64,000 nucleotides of DNA from Castellaniella sp040276065 (GTDB lineage Bacteria; Pseudomonadota; Gammaproteobacteria; Burkholderiales; Burkholderiaceae_B), in assembly GCF_040276065.1 (NCBI RefSeq), contig NZ_JBELOI010000001.1, positions 603,480-667,479 on the forward strand. The letters run 5' to 3'. The position numbers were made by a program, and so were the translations under genes. The notes below the pieces were generated by a model. That model worked only from the letters and a program-made list of their open reading frames with translations. It had not been told where the DNA came from and made no database searches. Below, piece after piece: positions 8,420-16,308 of this stretch; position 1 is the stretch's first letter, and every line of letters begins with the position of its first letter.

Positions 8420-9712
8420 TCAGGCCGCCAGGGGGCGTCGTCCGGCACCGCGCACGCTCAGGGCGCCCAGGATGAACGTCAGCGCCAGCGTTGGCAGGGC
8501 GCTGCCGTACTGCGGCGCCCATTGCGCCAGGGCGTGATAGCACAGGATGCCCAGCACCCAGATCAGGGCCGGGCCCACGTGCAGGCCGCGGCCCGATACG
8601 GCGATGGGCCCCGTCGTCAGCCCCAGGCGTCCCAGGATGGTGCCGAACAGTGGCACGAAAACCGAGCTCAGCGTCAGTAGGAAGGGCTCCAGGCTGTGCA
8701 TCGGCAAGACCATGGCCAGGACGATCGAGAGGGCTGCGAGCGCCACGCCCCAGCCGCGCACGCTCAGGCGCGGCGTGATGCTGTGGGCGGAGATCGAACC
8801 CGAATACAGGTCGCCGTAGGTGTTGTCCAGTTCGTCCACCAGGATCAGGCCCAGGGCCATGAGCCCGCCCTGCGCCAGCAGCAGGGCGCCGATCATGTCG
8901 GTGTCGGTGCCGGCCGCCGTGATCACCAGCACGCCCAGCGCATAGCACCAGATGTTCGCCACGGTGTAGCCCAGCCAGGTGCCGGCGAACGCGGCGCGGC
9001 CGCTGCGTCCGTGGCGGGCGTAGTCGGCCACCAACGGTAGCCACGAGACGGGCATGGCGATCACCAGGTCCAGGGCGCCGAACACCCCCAGGCCGCCGGC
9101 GCCGGGCCGCAGCCAGGCGGCGCGCAAGCCCTCGGCGTCGAGCTTCATCAGGAATTGGAAGGTCAGCCAGACCAGCGAGGCGATCACCAGCGGCAGCCCG
9201 TAGCGGCTGACGAAGCGGCGCACCAGCGTGATCATGGAGCCGCACAGCAGGGCCGTGACCACCAAGCCCCAGAACAGGGTCGGGAGCACGAGGCCGAGCT
9301 CCAGGCCGAAGGCTTGGCGGCCGATCGCGATCGTGCCGTCGCGCATGACGACCAGCTCGAACGTAGCCCAGCCGAGCAGTTGGATGATGTTCAGGAATAC
9401 CGGCAGGCGCGCGAAGCGGCTGCCATAGACGGCATGTATCAGGCCGGCGCTGGACAGGCCGCTGTCGCAGCCCAGGCGGGCCACCCAGGCCAGTAGCCCC
9501 GCGCCCAGGATCGAGCCGATGATCACCGCCGCGAGCGCGTCGCGCACGCCCAGGGCGGGGACGAGATAGGCGCCGACCTGCATGACGAGCAGGCCCACGC
9601 CCAGGCTGAACCACAAAGCCGTGTGGTCCCGCCAGCCGAAGACGCGCTGTGCGTCGGGCAGCGGGGCCAAGGCCTGGTTGGCGGGGGAGGGGGATGGGGA
9701 GGAAGAAGCCAT
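8420..9712 (-). CDS. cytX: NCS1-family permease, CytX-type pyrimidine/HMP transporter
   Basis: A 430-residue protein with about twelve membrane helices and features of nucleobase:cation symporter 1 proteins. These include the early GWRDHTALWFSLGVGLL segment and the PVSWLPLVADYAR motif near the middle. NCS1 members import cytosine, allantoin, thiamine or hydroxymethylpyrimidine (HMP). A TPP riboswitch directly upstream singles out the CytX branch, proposed to import the thiamine precursor HMP. The ATG at 9710-9712 follows an AAAGG ribosome-binding sequence. The Fcy1-like deaminase gene follows on the same strand. Regulation by TPP is strongly supported; the exact substrate is inferred from that regulation. 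Confidence 0.86.
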   Translation of the reverse strand: MASSSPSPSPANQALAPLPDAQRVFGWRDHTALWFSLGVGLLVMQVGAYLVPALGVRDALAAVIIGSILGAGLLAWVARLGCDSGLSSAGLIHAVYGSRFARLPVFLNIIQLLGWATFELVVMRDGTIAIGRQAFGLELGLVLPTLFWGLVVTALLCGSMITLVRRFVSRYGLPLVIASLVWLTFQFLMKLDAEGLRAAWLRPGAGGLGVFGALDLVIAMPVSWLPLVADYARHGRSGRAAFAGTWLGYTVANIWCYALGVLVITAAGTDTDMIGALLLAQGGLMALGLILVDELDNTYGDLYSGSISAHSITPRLSVRGWGVALAALSIVLAMVLPMHSLEPFLLTLSSVFVPLFGTILGRLGLTTGPIAVSGRGLHVGPALIWVLGILCYHALAQWAPQYGSALPTLALTFILGALSVRGAGRRPLAA

Positions 9713-9769
9713 GCTGCGCCTTTGGTCGTGAGCACAGGAAAAAGGCGCTGACCGCAGGGCGGCCGAGGC

Positions 9770-9852
9770 TAGCCGCTTTCCTGCGCGAGGATGATCTCAA
9801 TCAGGTTCGAAGGGACTGTCTCAGCCGCGTGTGCGGCACCCCTAGCGACGCT
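9770..9852 (-). ncRNA. TPP riboswitch (THI box) upstream of cytX
   Basis: Read on the minus strand, the conserved aptamer elements occur in order. They are AGGGGTGCC, GGCTGAGA (9819-9826), CCCTTCGAACCTGAT (reading down from 9815), and a GCGCAGGAAAGCG 3' strand. The closing P1 helix pairs CGCT (9844-9847) with AGCG (9774-9777). This is the thiamine pyrophosphate aptamer, which turns off genes when TPP is abundant. About 57 nt separate it from the cytX start. The expression platform could sequester the AAAGG ribosome-binding site or form a G/C hairpin followed by five T; I cannot decide between these by eye. Confidence 0.93.
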
Positions 9853-9866
9853 CGTGTAACGTAGCG

Positions 9867-9896
9867 ATTGTAGGGCGCCGCCAAGACGGCCCGCAA
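9867..9896 (-). promoter_or_regulatory. Candidate sigma-70 promoter of the cytX riboswitch transcript
   Basis: On the minus strand a TACAAT -10 box (9867-9872) lies 18 bp from a weak TTGCGG -35. Transcription would start near 9860, a few bases before the riboswitch P1 helix. The -10 is good and the -35 poor. Confidence 0.45.
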
Positions 9897-9934
9897 GCCC
9901 GGCTCCGCGCCCGCCTTGGCCCAGGGTTCAACGA

Positions 9935-9940
9935 TATAAT
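9935..9940 (+). promoter_or_regulatory. -10 box for the SulP gene
   Basis: A perfect TATAAT lies 23 bp before the SulP start codon, implying a short leader of about 17 nt. No good -35 hexamer sits at 16-18 bp, so an activator may assist. Confidence 0.45.
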
Positions 9941-9963
9941 AGGCGGCCTTTCATGGGTGATTT

Positions 9964-11631
9964 ATGTTCGCTTTGCTTGAGGCTCGGCGGGCCGGCCTGT
10001 TGGCCCCGCGTTACTGGCTGCCCAATATCGTGGCCGGGGTCATCGTCGGCGTGGTTGCCCTGCCGCTGGCGATGGCCTTCGCCATTGCCTCGGGAGTCAA
10101 GCCCGAGCAGGGCCTGTACACGGCCATCATCGCGGGGCTGGTGGTATCCGTGTGCGGCGGTAGCCGCATCCAGATTGCCGGGCCCACCGGGGCGTTCATC
10201 GTCATCCTCTCGGGCATCGTGGCCGATCACGGCGTCGATGGCCTGCAGCTTGCCACTCTGATGGCGGGCCTGATGCTCTGCGGCTTCGGGCTGGCCCGGA
10301 TGGGTGCGGTGATTCGCTACATTCCGATGCCGGTGATCATCGGCTTCACCGCGGGCATCGGCGTCATTATCTGGGTGGGACAGTGGCAGGATTTCTTCGG
10401 CCTGCCCGCCGCGCCCGGGCGCTACTTTCATGAAAAAATCTGGCACCTCGTCCAGGCCTTTCCGCAGTTCGACCCGCTCACGACCTTGTTCGGGATCGGC
10501 TCGCTCGCCCTGGTGATCCTGCCGCTGCGGGTCCGCGCTCTGCGCCGCATCCCCGGGCCGCTGCTCGCTTTGGTGGCCGCCACTCTGATTCAGGGGGTTT
10601 TCCAGTTTCCCCAGGTCGCCACCATCGGCAGCGCCTTTGGCGACATTCCGCGCGGCCTGCCGGAGTTCACCTGGCCGCAATGGTCGCTCGACCGGCTGCT
10701 CAGCCTGATCGGGCCGGCCTTTGCGATCGCCATGCTCGGTGCCATCGAATCCCTGCTGTCGGCTGTGGTTGCCGACAGCATGGCGGGCACGCGTCACGAT
10801 TCCAATGCCGAGCTCATGGGGCAGGGGCTGGCCAACATTCTCTCACCGCTGTTCGGCGGCATCGCCGCCACGGGCGCGATCGCCCGGACCGCCACCAACA
10901 TCCGCAGCGGCGGCAATAGTCCGCTGGCGGGCATTGTCCATGCGGTGACGCTGGTGCTCGTTTTGCTGTTGCTGGCGCCGCTGGCCCGCCACATCCCGCT
11001 GGCGACCTTGTCGGCGGTGTTGTTCGTCGTCGCCTGGAACATGAGCGAGGCGCCGCGCTTCATCCGGCTCGCGCGTCGCGCGCCGCGCGCCGATGTCGTC
11101 ATCCTGTTGGTGACATTTTTCCTGACGGTGTTCGCCGACCTAGTGGTGGCGGTGAATATCGGCATTGTGCTGGCGGTGTTGCATTTTCTGCGCCGCATGG
11201 CTGATAGCGTCGATGTCGTGGCGCAAGGCGAGGACCTCCTGCGCCGTGAACTGGGCGCCGGAGGCTTCGAGGGTTTGCCGCCCGGCGTCGAGGTGCGCGA
11301 GGTCAGTGGCCCGTTGTTCTTTGCCGCGGTCGAGCGTCTGCGCCTTGCCCTGGAGGGTTCGCGCGCCGAGGCGCTGGTGCTGCGGCTCGAGCGCGTCCCC
11401 TTTGCCGACGCCACGGCCCTGCAGGCGCTGGACGAGTTGGCCACCGAACTCGCGGAGCGCGGCGTGCGCCTGGTGTTGTGTGGCGCGAACGCGCGCGTAG
11501 CCGGCAAGCTGCGGCGCATGGGGGTGCTCGATCGCCTCGGCGAGGACGGCACACAGCCCGACCTGCCGCGTGCGCTGGTGTACTTGCGCGGCGATGCGCC
11601 GCAGCCCGGGCTGCTCAGCGATCCGTGGTGA
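9964..11631 (+). CDS. SulP-family inorganic anion transporter with STAS domain
   Basis: A 555-residue secondary transporter. Residues ~1-410 form the membrane domain with the SulP/UraA signatures GGSRIQIAGPTGAF near residue 60 and a second repeat half around 240-330. Residues ~440-545 form a cytoplasmic STAS domain (conserved VLRLERVPFADATALQALD). SulP proteins carry sulfate, bicarbonate or dicarboxylates; nothing in the sequence settles which. The gene is divergent from cytX and its 3' end overlaps the convergent lipoate-ligase-family gene by 17 bp. The ATG has a weak GGGTGA ribosome-binding sequence. Confidence 0.92.
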   Translation: MFALLEARRAGLLAPRYWLPNIVAGVIVGVVALPLAMAFAIASGVKPEQGLYTAIIAGLVVSVCGGSRIQIAGPTGAFIVILSGIVADHGVDGLQLATLMAGLMLCGFGLARMGAVIRYIPMPVIIGFTAGIGVIIWVGQWQDFFGLPAAPGRYFHEKIWHLVQAFPQFDPLTTLFGIGSLALVILPLRVRALRRIPGPLLALVAATLIQGVFQFPQVATIGSAFGDIPRGLPEFTWPQWSLDRLLSLIGPAFAIAMLGAIESLLSAVVADSMAGTRHDSNAELMGQGLANILSPLFGGIAATGAIARTATNIRSGGNSPLAGIVHAVTLVLVLLLLAPLARHIPLATLSAVLFVVAWNMSEAPRFIRLARRAPRADVVILLVTFFLTVFADLVVAVNIGIVLAVLHFLRRMADSVDVVAQGEDLLRRELGAGGFEGLPPGVEVREVSGPLFFAAVERLRLALEGSRAEALVLRLERVPFADATALQALDELATELAERGVRLVLCGANARVAGKLRRMGVLDRLGEDGTQPDLPRALVYLRGDAPQPGLLSDPW

Positions 11632-12337
11632 GGTCGGGCCAGGCCGAGCGCAGTGCATCCGCCAGCCCCGATTTCAAGGCTTTGAACAGGCCGGATCGCG
11701 GGCTGGGCCCCAGCGTGTCCAAGGAGGCAATGCGTTCCGGCAGATAGCGCCGGCTCGAGCCGAGCGCCGACTCGAGCCGGTTGGCTTGGCCGGTCAGCGC
11801 GGTTGGATCGATTCGGGCGAGGATCAGCCCGTGCACCAGTCCCGCATGCAGGTCGCGCGGCCCGTCGGGGATGCGGCGCCAGACCTGGGCCGTGCCCGCG
11901 ATCTTGCGGGCCGGCTCGCCGACGGCCAGATTGAATCGCCCATCGCAGAATGAACCCTCGACGGCCTGGGCGCGTGCGTCGATGCCCAGTGGGGTCAGGG
12001 CGGCTTGGATGATGGCGCAGATCAAGCGATACAGCGCCTCTGAGTGGTCGAGAGGCCGGCCCCGGAGGGGCAACGCGAGGCTGAGGTTCAGGATTCCGGG
12101 GCCCTGCGGCACCACCCCGCCGCCCGATTGCCGGACCGCGATTGGCCAGCCTTCGCGGGCAAAGGCCTCGCGGACGTGGTCGAAGCCGGGTAGGGACGCA
12201 TAGGTGCGCGGCACGACCAGCCCCCGGGGCGCTTCCCAGATCCTGGCCACGGGCCCCAGCGCCGCCGCCTGTGGAATCAAGTCCTCGTCGGCGCGACCGT
12301 CGCTGGACGAGGCGGCGGGCAGAATCAGGAACCGCAT
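11615..12337 (-). CDS. Biotin/lipoate protein ligase-family protein (LplA/LipM-like)
   Basis: A 240-residue single-domain protein of the BPL/LplA/LipB fold. It shows the ligand-binding motif RQSGGGVVPQGPGILN near residues 90-105, which resembles the RRSGGGAVYHD-LGN motif of lipoate ligases. The catalytic-lysine segment ARKIAGTAQ lies near residue 150. Members attach or transfer lipoyl or octanoyl groups. It is shorter than E. coli LplA and lacks its C-terminal accessory domain, so octanoyl- or lipoyl-transfer is as likely as ATP-dependent ligation. Its stop overlaps the convergent SulP gene, and it is about 36 bp downstream of the start-side neighbour's stop (TM2 gene), hence possibly co-transcribed with it. 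Confidence 0.75.
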   Translation of the reverse strand: MRFLILPAASSSDGRADEDLIPQAAALGPVARIWEAPRGLVVPRTYASLPGFDHVREAFAREGWPIAVRQSGGGVVPQGPGILNLSLALPLRGRPLDHSEALYRLICAIIQAALTPLGIDARAQAVEGSFCDGRFNLAVGEPARKIAGTAQVWRRIPDGPRDLHAGLVHGLILARIDPTALTGQANRLESALGSSRRYLPERIASLDTLGPSPRSGLFKALKSGLADALRSAWPDLTTDR

Positions 12338-12373
12338 GCGGCGGATGGCTCGCGGGCGCGTGTCATGCGCGCC

Positions 12374-12844
12374 TCAGGGCTGGCGCGAGGCTGCGAAGGC
12401 CTCCTCGTCCATGAACAGGTAGCGGATCGCGTCGATCAGGCCCAGGACCACGGCCAGCGGGGTGAACCAGTACCAGATGAGCAGATAGCCCAGTCCCCAG
12501 CCGACTTGCCCGAGGTAGAAGCGGTGTGCGCCCAGCCAGCCCAGGAACAGGGCCAGGACGATGGCGATCTTGCGCTGCGTGGACGACACGGCCAGGACAT
12601 CCCGGCGCGAGCGCAGCACCCAGAAACTGATCGGAATCGTCAGCAGCAGGGCCAGCAGGACCTTGCCGGTGTGCAGATGCAGATAGTAGGCGACGGCATC
12701 GAACAGCTCGCCGAAATTGCGCACCAGGACGCCCGTCAGGGCGGAGATCCAGGCAAAGACCTCGTGGAATGCCGTTTCACCGAAGCTCAGGGCCAGCAGG
12801 ATGACGACGAAGATCGCGAGGACCAGGATGATGTTCTTGAGCAT
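12374..12844 (-). CDS. TM2-domain membrane protein
   Basis: A 156-residue protein with an N-terminal hydrophobic helix (residues 1-25), a second around 60-78, and a C-terminal TM2 domain around 90-145. The domain contains the hallmark LGWLGAHRFYLGQ followed by a second helix and an acidic DAIRYLFMDEE tail. TM2 proteins are widespread and their function is unknown. It starts at an ATG facing the flhDC upstream region and is likely the first gene of a two-gene unit with the lipoate-ligase-family gene. Confidence 0.75.
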   Translation of the reverse strand: MLKNIILVLAIFVVILLALSFGETAFHEVFAWISALTGVLVRNFGELFDAVAYYLHLHTGKVLLALLLTIPISFWVLRSRRDVLAVSSTQRKIAIVLALFLGWLGAHRFYLGQVGWGLGYLLIWYWFTPLAVVLGLIDAIRYLFMDEEAFAASRQP

Positions 12845-13250
12845 GGCGGTTTCCGCGGGGCGTCTGGCGTGGCCGAAGCGGCCGGGATGCCGGAAGGCCC
12901 ATTCTATGCCGATTTACGTTTTCCCCAGGGAGCAGGGGCCTGGTGCGCGGCTCGCATGGCCGCTAAGCCTCTGATTGCGGAATGTATTTGCAACATGTTT
13001 TTGTTGCTTTAATAATTATTTGTTACACAAAGACCATGGGCGCGAGGAAAGTATCTGTGATTTTTGGGTAATTTGGCACTATACTTGGCAATGTTATGTA
13101 AAAAATGCATGAAAGTGTCTTTTAGATGTCATTTCCAAATTAATAGATTAATTTAAATATGACATTTTGAATCTGTAAACACAGGCTGTCCGGTATTTCA
13201 TAGTCATCGTCCGAGCCTTCTCCGCAGGCCATGATCCCCGAAGGAAATCC
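12845..13250. promoter_or_regulatory. AT-rich regulatory region upstream of flhDC
   Basis: About 400 bp without a supportable gene. The part from about 12980 to 13200 is strikingly AT-rich against a GC-rich background, as expected for a heavily regulated flagellar master promoter and possible H-NS-type silencing. It holds a TTGGCA-N6-TTGGCA direct repeat (13073-13090) and a 40-bp dyad (listed separately). A weak sigma-70 candidate is TTGGCA (13073-13078), 16 bp, TATGTA (13095-13100). Which activators act here cannot be read. Confidence 0.6.
13126..13165. repeat. 40-bp near-perfect dyad upstream of flhD
   Basis: Outer arms ATGTCA (13126-13131) and TGACAT (13160-13165) and an inner palindrome AAATTAAT-AG-ATTAATTT (13137-13154) share the same centre. 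Sixteen of nineteen positions per arm are complementary. It lies about 85 bp before the flhD start. It may be an operator for a dimeric or tetrameric regulator, or a hairpin in a long flhDC leader RNA. Confidence 0.75.
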
Positions 13251-13571
13251 ATGCCAAACCTAGATTCCGCGCTCTTGAACGACATCCGGGAAGTCAATCT
13301 TTCATATCTGATGCTGGCCCAGCGCCTGTTGAGGGAAAACCTGGCCGCCGGCATGTTCCGCCTGGGCTTCGACGCCGATGTGGCGGAAACCATCCTTAAG
13401 CTCTCGCCGGCCCAACTCGTGCGGCTGGCGGGCTCCAATTCGGTGATCTGCGGGTTCCGCCTGAACGATGGTCAACTGCTCTCGTCGCTGACGCATGAGG
13501 TGCTGGGCGGGGTGCTGCAGCAGGCGCATTCCACCATTCTGCTGTCGCAGCGGGATACCTCGCCCGCCTGA
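13251..13571 (+). CDS. flhD: FlhD, flagellar master regulator subunit
   Basis: A 106-residue all-alpha protein with the family core LNDIREVNLSYLMLAQRLLREN at its N-terminus. FlhD forms the FlhD4C2 complex with FlhC and activates class II flagellar operons through sigma-70. The ATG follows GAAGGAAATCC, a good ribosome-binding sequence. flhC follows after 26 bp. Length and sequence are typical of Bordetella-like FlhD. Confidence 0.96.
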   Translation: MPNLDSALLNDIREVNLSYLMLAQRLLRENLAAGMFRLGFDADVAETILKLSPAQLVRLAGSNSVICGFRLNDGQLLSSLTHEVLGGVLQQAHSTILLSQRDTSPA

Positions 13572-13597
13572 CCACTGACCCTTCGACCATATTCCTC

Positions 13598-14155
13598 ATG
13601 TCCACGAAAAGCGTCGCCCGGGAGGCGAGCGAAATACGCCTCGCCACCGAGATGATCCGTCTTGGCGCGCGTCTGCAGGTGCTCCAGGCCGAGACCTCGC
13701 TGAGCTACGATCGTCTGGCAAGACTCTATCGCGAGGTCAAAAAAGCCTCCCCGCCCAAAGGCATGCTGCCGTTCTCCGTCGACTGGTTCACGACCTGGCT
13801 GCCAAACATCCACTCCAGCATGTTCTATGGCATCTACCAGTTCATGGATCGGTATACGCCGGCCAAGAAATCCCACGCCCTGGTCGAGGCCTATAGGCTC
13901 TACCTCGAGCAAGCCCACGCTGGCGTCCTGCCCGGGGACGCGTCCGGCGAACCCGTGCTCAGCTTCACCCGCGCCTGGATGTTGGTGCGGTTCTTCGACA
14001 GCGGCCTGCTGCAACTGACACCCTGCGGACAGTGCACGGGCACTTTCGTGGCGCATGCACACGATCCTCAAAACGGGTTCATCTGCGCGATCTGCAAGCC
14101 GCCGCCGCGCGCCGGCAAGACCCGGGCGCGCCGCAAGGCTGCCGAGGCCATGTGA
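13598..14155 (+). CDS. flhC: FlhC, flagellar master regulator subunit
   Basis: A 185-residue DNA-contacting partner of FlhD. The C-terminal zinc cluster is intact: CGQC near residue 144 and CAIC near residue 164, giving the four cysteines that bind zinc in the E. coli complex. A basic tail (RAGKTRARRKAAEA) follows. It is co-transcribed with flhD. With FlhD it should control the class II operons in this window. Confidence 0.96.
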   Translation: MSTKSVAREASEIRLATEMIRLGARLQVLQAETSLSYDRLARLYREVKKASPPKGMLPFSVDWFTTWLPNIHSSMFYGIYQFMDRYTPAKKSHALVEAYRLYLEQAHAGVLPGDASGEPVLSFTRAWMLVRFFDSGLLQLTPCGQCTGTFVAHAHDPQNGFICAICKPPPRAGKTRARRKAAEAM

Positions 14156-14279
14156 CCGGCCGCGGGGGCGGCGCGCATCGCGGTGCAGGGATTTGACGAC
14201 AAAAACCCCTATTGAATGACGCTTTTGATGGGCGTCGCTCGGGCGATGATTGTCGGTATTTGGATTTCAGGGCGCGCAA

Positions 14280-15149
14280 GTGTTTATCATCTTTGGCTAT
14301 GCGATCGTTCTTGGCGCGGTGCTCATCAGCTACATCGCCATGGGCGGACATCTCGGCGCCTTGTATCAGCCGTTCGAGTTCGTCCTGATCGGCGGCTCCG
14401 CCCTGGGCGCCTACATTGCCGCCAGCAACGGCGCCTCGGTGAGGCTGCTGCTGCATGCCATCCCCAGGGCCGTGCGCCGCAATCCCTACGGGAAATCCCT
14501 GTATATGGAGCTCATGGCGCTGCTGTACACCCTGCTGAACAAGGCGCGGCGCGATGGCCTCATGGCGATCGAGTCCGACATCGAGGATCCGGGCTCCAGC
14601 CCCATCTTTTCCCAATACCCCCGCGTGCTGCGCGATGCCAAGCTCATGGAGTTCCTCACGGACTACCTGCGCATCATGATCAGCGGCAACATGAACTCCT
14701 TTGAGATCGAAACCTTGATGGACCAGGAGATCGAGGCCCTGCACAGCGAGCATCACAACCCGGTCAATGCCGTGCGCGCCGTGGCCGACGCCTTGCCGGC
14801 CTTCGGTATCGTCGCCGCCGTGCTCGGGGTGGTCAAGGCGCTGGCGGCGGTCGATCAGCCCCCGGTCGTTCTGGCCGACTTGATTTCCAAGGCGATGGTG
14901 GGCACGTTCCTCGGCATCCTGCTGTCCTATGGATTCGTCGCGCCGTTCGCCTCCGCGGTCGAACGCCAGTCGGTGGCTTCGATCAAGGTGCTCGAGTGCA
15001 TCAAGGTCACATTGCTGGCCAGCATGAACGGCTATCCACCGCCCCTGGCGATCGAGTTCGGGCGCAAGGTCCTGTTCTCGTCGGTGCGGCCCTCGTTCAC
15101 CGAACTCGAGTCACACGTGCGCCAGGCCAAGAGCCAGGCGGCTCGCTAG
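14280..15149 (+). CDS. motA: MotA, flagellar stator proton-channel subunit
   Basis: A 289-residue inner-membrane stator subunit with four helices: two near the N-terminus and two around 160-215, the latter containing PAFGIVAAVLGVVKAL. The cytoplasmic loop between carries charged residues that touch FliG. The GTG at 14280 is chosen because family homology (VFIIFGYAIVLGAVL) begins exactly there. A TTG 30 bp upstream is in frame but has no support. MotB follows after 9 bp. I found no clear sigma-28 promoter in the 124-bp gap after flhC. Confidence 0.94.
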   Translation: MFIIFGYAIVLGAVLISYIAMGGHLGALYQPFEFVLIGGSALGAYIAASNGASVRLLLHAIPRAVRRNPYGKSLYMELMALLYTLLNKARRDGLMAIESDIEDPGSSPIFSQYPRVLRDAKLMEFLTDYLRIMISGNMNSFEIETLMDQEIEALHSEHHNPVNAVRAVADALPAFGIVAAVLGVVKALAAVDQPPVVLADLISKAMVGTFLGILLSYGFVAPFASAVERQSVASIKVLECIKVTLLASMNGYPPPLAIEFGRKVLFSSVRPSFTELESHVRQAKSQAAR

Positions 15150-15158
15150 GGCCGCGGA

Positions 15159-16298
15159 ATGGCCAAGCTCGACTCGGGCCGGATCGTCGTCAGACGCAAG
15201 CGCGTGTACGGCGAGTCCAGCCATGGCGGCAGCTGGAAGATCGCCTACGCCGACTTCATGACGGCGATGATGGCTTTCTTTCTGGTCATGTGGCTGTTGA
15301 TGCTGGTGCCGACGCGCGATCTCAAGATCATCGCCGAGTATTTCCGCATGCCGCTCATGACGGCGATCTCGGGTGGCCCCAACATCGACACCAGCGAGTC
15401 GGTGATTCCCGGGGGCCAGCCCAGCATCGTGCCCAACACCTTTCCGCTGCCGGCCTCGCACCAGAGCGATGGCGACGAGGACCAGGAGGACGCCATGCGC
15501 CTCGAGAACCTGCAGCGCGAGCTCGAGAACCTGATCGAGCACAATCCGGTCCTGCAGCAGTTCCGGCCTCAGCTCCTGCTGGACATGACTCCGGACGGCC
15601 TGCGCATCCAGATCCTGGATCAGCAGAACCGGCCGATGTTCGCCACCGGCAGCGCCATCGTGCAGACTTATATGCGCGACATTTTGCGCGAACTCGCCCC
15701 TGCGGTGAGCCGGTTGCCCAATTCGATCACGGTTTCGGGGCATACGGACGCCATGCGCTACGCGGCCGGCGACCGGCAGTACAGCAATTGGGAGCTTTCC
15801 GCCGATCGCGCGAACGCCGCGCGCCGCGAGCTTGTGGCCGGCGGCCTCGTCGAGAACAAGATCAAGCGCATTCTCGGCCTAGCCGATACCGTCAATCTCA
15901 TTAAAGAAAATCCATTCGCAGCCGTTAACCGGCGTATCAGTATATTGGTGTTGAATCGCCAGGCGGAACGCCGTATCGACGAGCAGAACGCCGCAGGGCG
16001 AGACGCCACTCAGCTTCGCGAGCGCCTGGGCACGCCATTCGAGCCGGACGCGCCCATGGCGGACCCCGGGGCTGATCCGGCGGCGCCTGCGGACGCAGCT
16101 CCGCAGGCGCCCACGGACTCCGCGCCACCCCCGTTTCCCGCCGGGGCGACGGGTGAGGCGCCGGCGGTCCCGGCGGCGCCCCCAGGGCCGTCGGCTCCCC
16201 TGGGCGGTCCGACAGGGCCCACCCAGGGGGCGGCCGTGGACGCTGGCGTGGTTCGCGGTCCGGCGTCCGCGCCCAGGGCGCGCACCAATCACGGCTAA
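15159..16298 (+). CDS. motB: MotB, flagellar stator anchor
   Basis: A 379-residue stator protein. One membrane helix follows the short cytoplasmic N-terminus and contains the proton-binding aspartate D32 in AYADFMTAMMAFF, at the same number as in E. coli MotB. The periplasmic OmpA-like peptidoglycan-binding domain spans about 155-265 (SGHTDAMRY, NRRISILVL). After it comes a ~110-residue proline/alanine/glycine-rich tail without predicted structure, making the protein longer than the ~310 residues usual for MotB. It ends 10 bp before cheA. Confidence 0.95.
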   Translation: MAKLDSGRIVVRRKRVYGESSHGGSWKIAYADFMTAMMAFFLVMWLLMLVPTRDLKIIAEYFRMPLMTAISGGPNIDTSESVIPGGQPSIVPNTFPLPASHQSDGDEDQEDAMRLENLQRELENLIEHNPVLQQFRPQLLLDMTPDGLRIQILDQQNRPMFATGSAIVQTYMRDILRELAPAVSRLPNSITVSGHTDAMRYAAGDRQYSNWELSADRANAARRELVAGGLVENKIKRILGLADTVNLIKENPFAAVNRRISILVLNRQAERRIDEQNAAGRDATQLRERLGTPFEPDAPMADPGADPAAPADAAPQAPTDSAPPPFPAGATGEAPAVPAAPPGPSAPLGGPTGPTQGAAVDAGVVRGPASAPRARTNHG

Positions 16299-16308
16299 GG
16301 ACGAAAGC

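Noticed and set aside
8355..9800. Long minus-strand frame continuous with the deaminase, giving a ~628-residue product
   Set aside because: The upstream part is arginine/proline-rich shadow sequence of the cytX gene in another frame, and deaminase homology begins exactly at the ATG at 8352-8354.
14156..14279. Sigma-28 promoter for motA
   Set aside because: The best match (GGCGATGA at 14242-14249) has TTTT rather than TAAA at the correct -35 distance. motAB may be read from an FlhDC-type or the flhDC promoter.
16153..16308. N-terminal extension of CheA
   Set aside because: The extra 52 residues are arginine-rich shadow of the motB tail. A ribosome-binding sequence and HPt homology fix the start at 16309.
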